A stretch of DNA of 7,899 nucleotides. Source: an uncultured Clostridia bacterium. GTDB taxonomy: Bacteria > Bacillota > Clostridia > Christensenellales > Aristaeellaceae. The first letter of the stretch is position 1, and every line of letters begins with the position of its first letter. The notes beneath the pieces were generated by a model. It was not told the origin of the DNA. It saw only the letters and a program-made list of their open reading frames with translations, and did no database searches. Where the stretch lies: positions 1 through 7,899 of the forward strand of contig CAMGDO010000030.1 in the NCBI GenBank assembly GCA_946042585.1, given 5' to 3'. Positions 6,365 through 7,899 of the stretch are shown here, piece after piece. Both the position numbers and the translations under genes were made by a program.

Positions 6365-7042
6365 TCAGGGAATGCATGGATACAGTGTCAGGTTTCTTTC
6401 TGTATCGCATAACCCCAGATAGATTTCCTCGGCGCTTGCATATCCCTGCGCTTTAAGCTGCTTTTGCAGCCAGCGAACATCGCGGCCTATTTGCGTCAGG
6501 TTTGCGTCCAGAATGCGTCCATCCATGATGATTTCGGTGAAAAAGGTTTCCTGAGCGGAGGAAAGGTGCAAATCCTCAGGCGTTGCGGGGCGGCGCGATG
6601 ATTTGGGCAGCACGGACAGTTTGCCGTTGTATTCAAACACCGCCGTGTGGATATCGCCCAGATTGAAATAGCCCAGCTCCCGGCACATCACCAGAAAATC
6701 GCTCAGCTCCAGCTTGGCTTTTTTCATGTTTTCCCGATACAGTTTTCCGTCCTTCATCAGGATGGACGGCGTTCCGTTCAGATATTTTCTGGCGCGATTG
6801 CTGCGCAGGGAAACAATGGACATGCCCCAGGTGAAAAGCATATAAATCGCCATGGCGAGCAGCGGCTTCCACATGTTTTCCAGATCCGTAGCCAGCTCTG
6901 CAGCAATGGAGCCTATGGTGATACCGGACACGTAATCAAAGGAATCCAGCTGGGAAATCTGCTTTCGTCCAATTACCTTTGCCGACAAAAACAGCGCGGC
7001 ATAGGACAGGACAGAAGACAGCAGTATTTTGGCAAATTCCAT
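6365..7042 (-). CDS. DUF421 (YetF-family) membrane protein, 225 aa
   Basis: The protein has the usual YetF layout: hydrophobic helices at about 4-24 and 60-79, and a weaker one around 36-52, followed by a cytoplasmic domain from about residue 80 onward. Family signatures are GRKQISQLDSFDYV (25-38) with GSIAAE (44-49), YLNGTPSILMKDGKLYRENM (87-106), the DFLVMCRELG segment (115-124), and AVFEYNGKLSVLPK (134-147). The role of the family is poorly known; Bacillus relatives are linked to spore or membrane functions. The start is the ATG at 7042 with GGAAAGGT at 7051-7058, 8 bp upstream. Its 3' end meets the 3' end of the choloylglycine hydrolase gene with only 10 bp between stop codons. A terminator separates it from the upstream AI-2E-family gene on the same strand, so it has its own promoter, which I could not place with confidence. 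Confidence 0.92.
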   Translation of the reverse strand: MEFAKILLSSVLSYAALFLSAKVIGRKQISQLDSFDYVSGITIGSIAAELATDLENMWKPLLAMAIYMLFTWGMSIVSLRSNRARKYLNGTPSILMKDGKLYRENMKKAKLELSDFLVMCRELGYFNLGDIHTAVFEYNGKLSVLPKSSRRPATPEDLHLSSAQETFFTEIIMDGRILDANLTQIGRDVRWLQKQLKAQGYASAEEIYLGLCDTERNLTLYPCIP

Positions 7043-7112
7043 ATCATCACACCTTTCCGGCGTTGGTAAGGAAAGTATGCGCGCTGGAGGATGCGCTTAT
7101 TCAGAAAAGAAG

Positions 7113-7136
7113 CAGATGTATATGCAACTGTATCTG
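7113..7136. repeat. Imperfect 24-bp dyad upstream of the DUF421 gene
   Basis: The half sites CAGATGTATATG and (reverse complement of the right half) CAGATACAGTTG agree at 8 of 12 positions. The dyad lies about 70 bp upstream of the DUF421 start, in the stretch that should hold its promoter. A weak -10-like TATACA on the minus strand (7117-7122) falls inside it, but no matching -35 box is seen. It may be an operator or chance. Confidence 0.2.
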
Positions 7137-7146
7137 AAAGACACTT

Positions 7147-7183
7147 AAAAGCCCCGCTTCTCTTTTAGAAAGGCGGGGCTTTT
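7147..7183 (-). terminator. Rho-independent terminator after the AI-2E-family gene
   Basis: AAAAGCCCCGC (7147-7157) pairs with GCGGGGCTTTT (7173-7183). The 15-nt loop can itself pair partly (TTCT with AGAA). On the minus strand the stem ends in GGGGCTTTT, a short U tract, 15 bp past the AI-2E-family stop codon. Because of the A and T runs on both sides it could also work on the plus strand, but no plus-strand gene enters it. Confidence 0.85.
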
Positions 7184-7197
7184 GTGTGTGAATACAA

Positions 7198-7899
7198 TTA
7201 AGAGTTGTCTGCTTTTGCCGTTTGCTTCGGTCTGTGCTTTTGAGAAACGAGCGTTTTTCCGCGTTTGTTCATATCCTGTCTAAGAAGCTGATAAATCGCA
7301 GCGGCAAGGGGTACGCCCAGCAGCATGCCAAAGACGCCCATCACACCGCCGCCGATGGTCACAGCGGCCAACACCCATACGCCCGGCAGACCGATGGAGG
7401 AGCCGACCACGCGGGGATATATCAGATTGCCTTCCAACTGCTGCAGAATGACCAGATAGATAAGGAAAAGCAGCGCCTTGATGGGCGAAACGGTGAATAT
7501 CATGAACGCACCGACCGCCGCGCCGATATATGCGCCCGCCACGGGAATCAACGCGGTGAACCCGATCAGACAGCCGATCATTGTGGCATAGGGAAAACGA
7601 AATACAAACATACCCAGCATGCACAGCGCGCCCAGAATAACGGCTTCCAGACACTGACCTACGATAAAGCTGTGAAAGGAATGATTCAGCACGCCGACGA
7701 CATAAAGGCATTTGTCCGTAATCCGGTCATGCAGATAGGTGCGCATGAGCCGCTTGAGCTGGCCGGAAATTTTCTCCTTGCCGATAAGCAGATAAATGCT
7801 GAAGATAATGGCCATAAGCGCTGTGGCAAGGATGGAGAAAGTGGAGGTCAGAAGCGTGATGATCGCGCCCATCGCACCGCTGATTCCCGTCAGCAGCAC
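7198..7899 (-). CDS. AI-2E-family transporter (PerM/YdiK-type permease), C-terminal 233 residues, truncated by window edge
   Basis: The frame is open from the right window edge to the TAA at 7198-7200. Members are about 340-400 residues, so roughly the N-terminal third is outside; the GTG at 7899 is an edge codon, not a demonstrated start. The visible part has several hydrophobic helices and the family hallmarks: GFTALIPVAGAYIGAAVGAF (about 113-132), then QQLEGNLIYPRVVG and SSIGLPGVWVL (about 152-177), then IGGGVMGVFGMLLGVPLAA (about 181-199). The tail is short and basic (KRGKTLVSQKHRPKQ), probably cytoplasmic. The family was named for a proposed autoinducer-2 exporter, but members have also been shown to act as sodium/proton antiporters, so the substrate should be left open. 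It is followed by its own terminator and appears unrelated in function to the neighbouring hydrolases. Confidence 0.92.
   Translation of the reverse strand: MLLTGISGAMGAIITLLTSTFSILATALMAIIFSIYLLIGKEKISGQLKRLMRTYLHDRITDKCLYVVGVLNHSFHSFIVGQCLEAVILGALCMLGMFVFRFPYATMIGCLIGFTALIPVAGAYIGAAVGAFMIFTVSPIKALLFLIYLVILQQLEGNLIYPRVVGSSIGLPGVWVLAAVTIGGGVMGVFGMLLGVPLAAAIYQLLRQDMNKRGKTLVSQKHRPKQTAKADNS

Overview
The window looks like a stretch of chromosome from an anaerobic gut member of the Clostridia (Firmicutes). The evidence is a moderately GC-rich composition, strong AAGGAG-type ribosome binding sites, sigma-70/sigma-A-type promoters, and gene families typical of such genomes: a choloylglycine hydrolase starting Met-Cys-Thr, an M29 aminopeptidase, a YetF/DUF421 membrane protein and an AI-2E-family permease. 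Genus and species cannot be read from the sequence. There are no rRNA or tRNA genes, no insertion sequences and no CRISPR repeats. All genes look intact apart from the two cut by the window edges.

Layout. (1) Positions 1-2340, minus strand: a probable two-gene operon. An M29 metallo-aminopeptidase (1117-2340) comes first, followed after 63 bp by an N-acyl-D-amino-acid deacylase (1-1053, C-terminus outside the window). (2) Positions 2341-2491: a divergent promoter region with face-to-face promoters and a repeated ACAATG/CATTGT element. (3) Positions 2492-3199, plus strand: a histidine-phosphatase (phosphoglycerate-mutase-like) protein. A strong palindromic terminator (3230-3257) separates it from (4) a convergent two-domain SGNH/GDSL-type hydrolase on the minus strand (3296-4384). 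(5) Positions 4385-4676: a second divergent promoter region. (6) Positions 4677-6354, plus strand: a small single-domain SGNH hydrolase and, 64 bp later, a bile-salt-hydrolase-like choloylglycine hydrolase, probably one transcript. (7) Positions 6365-7042, minus strand: a DUF421/YetF membrane protein that meets the hydrolase tail-to-tail with only 10 bp between stops. (8) A rho-independent terminator (7147-7183), then the C-terminal 233 residues of an AI-2E-family transporter (7198-7899, minus, N-terminus outside the window).

How the genes may work together. Five of the eight genes encode hydrolases of amide or ester bonds: aminopeptidase, D-aminoacylase, two SGNH esterase-like enzymes and an Ntn-type amidase. 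None has an evident signal peptide, so they probably act in the cytoplasm on small imported molecules such as peptides, N-acyl amino acids, acylated sugars or bile conjugates. The aminopeptidase/deacylase pair fits salvage of peptides and acylated (D-)amino acids. The SGNH/choloylglycine hydrolase pair fits stripping of acyl groups from a conjugated compound, but that link is inference. I found no convincing evidence of a novel defence, mobile or RNA system. The most interesting points are the SGNH-BSH pairing, the two divergent SGNH hydrolases, and the regulatory repeats between the divergent promoters.
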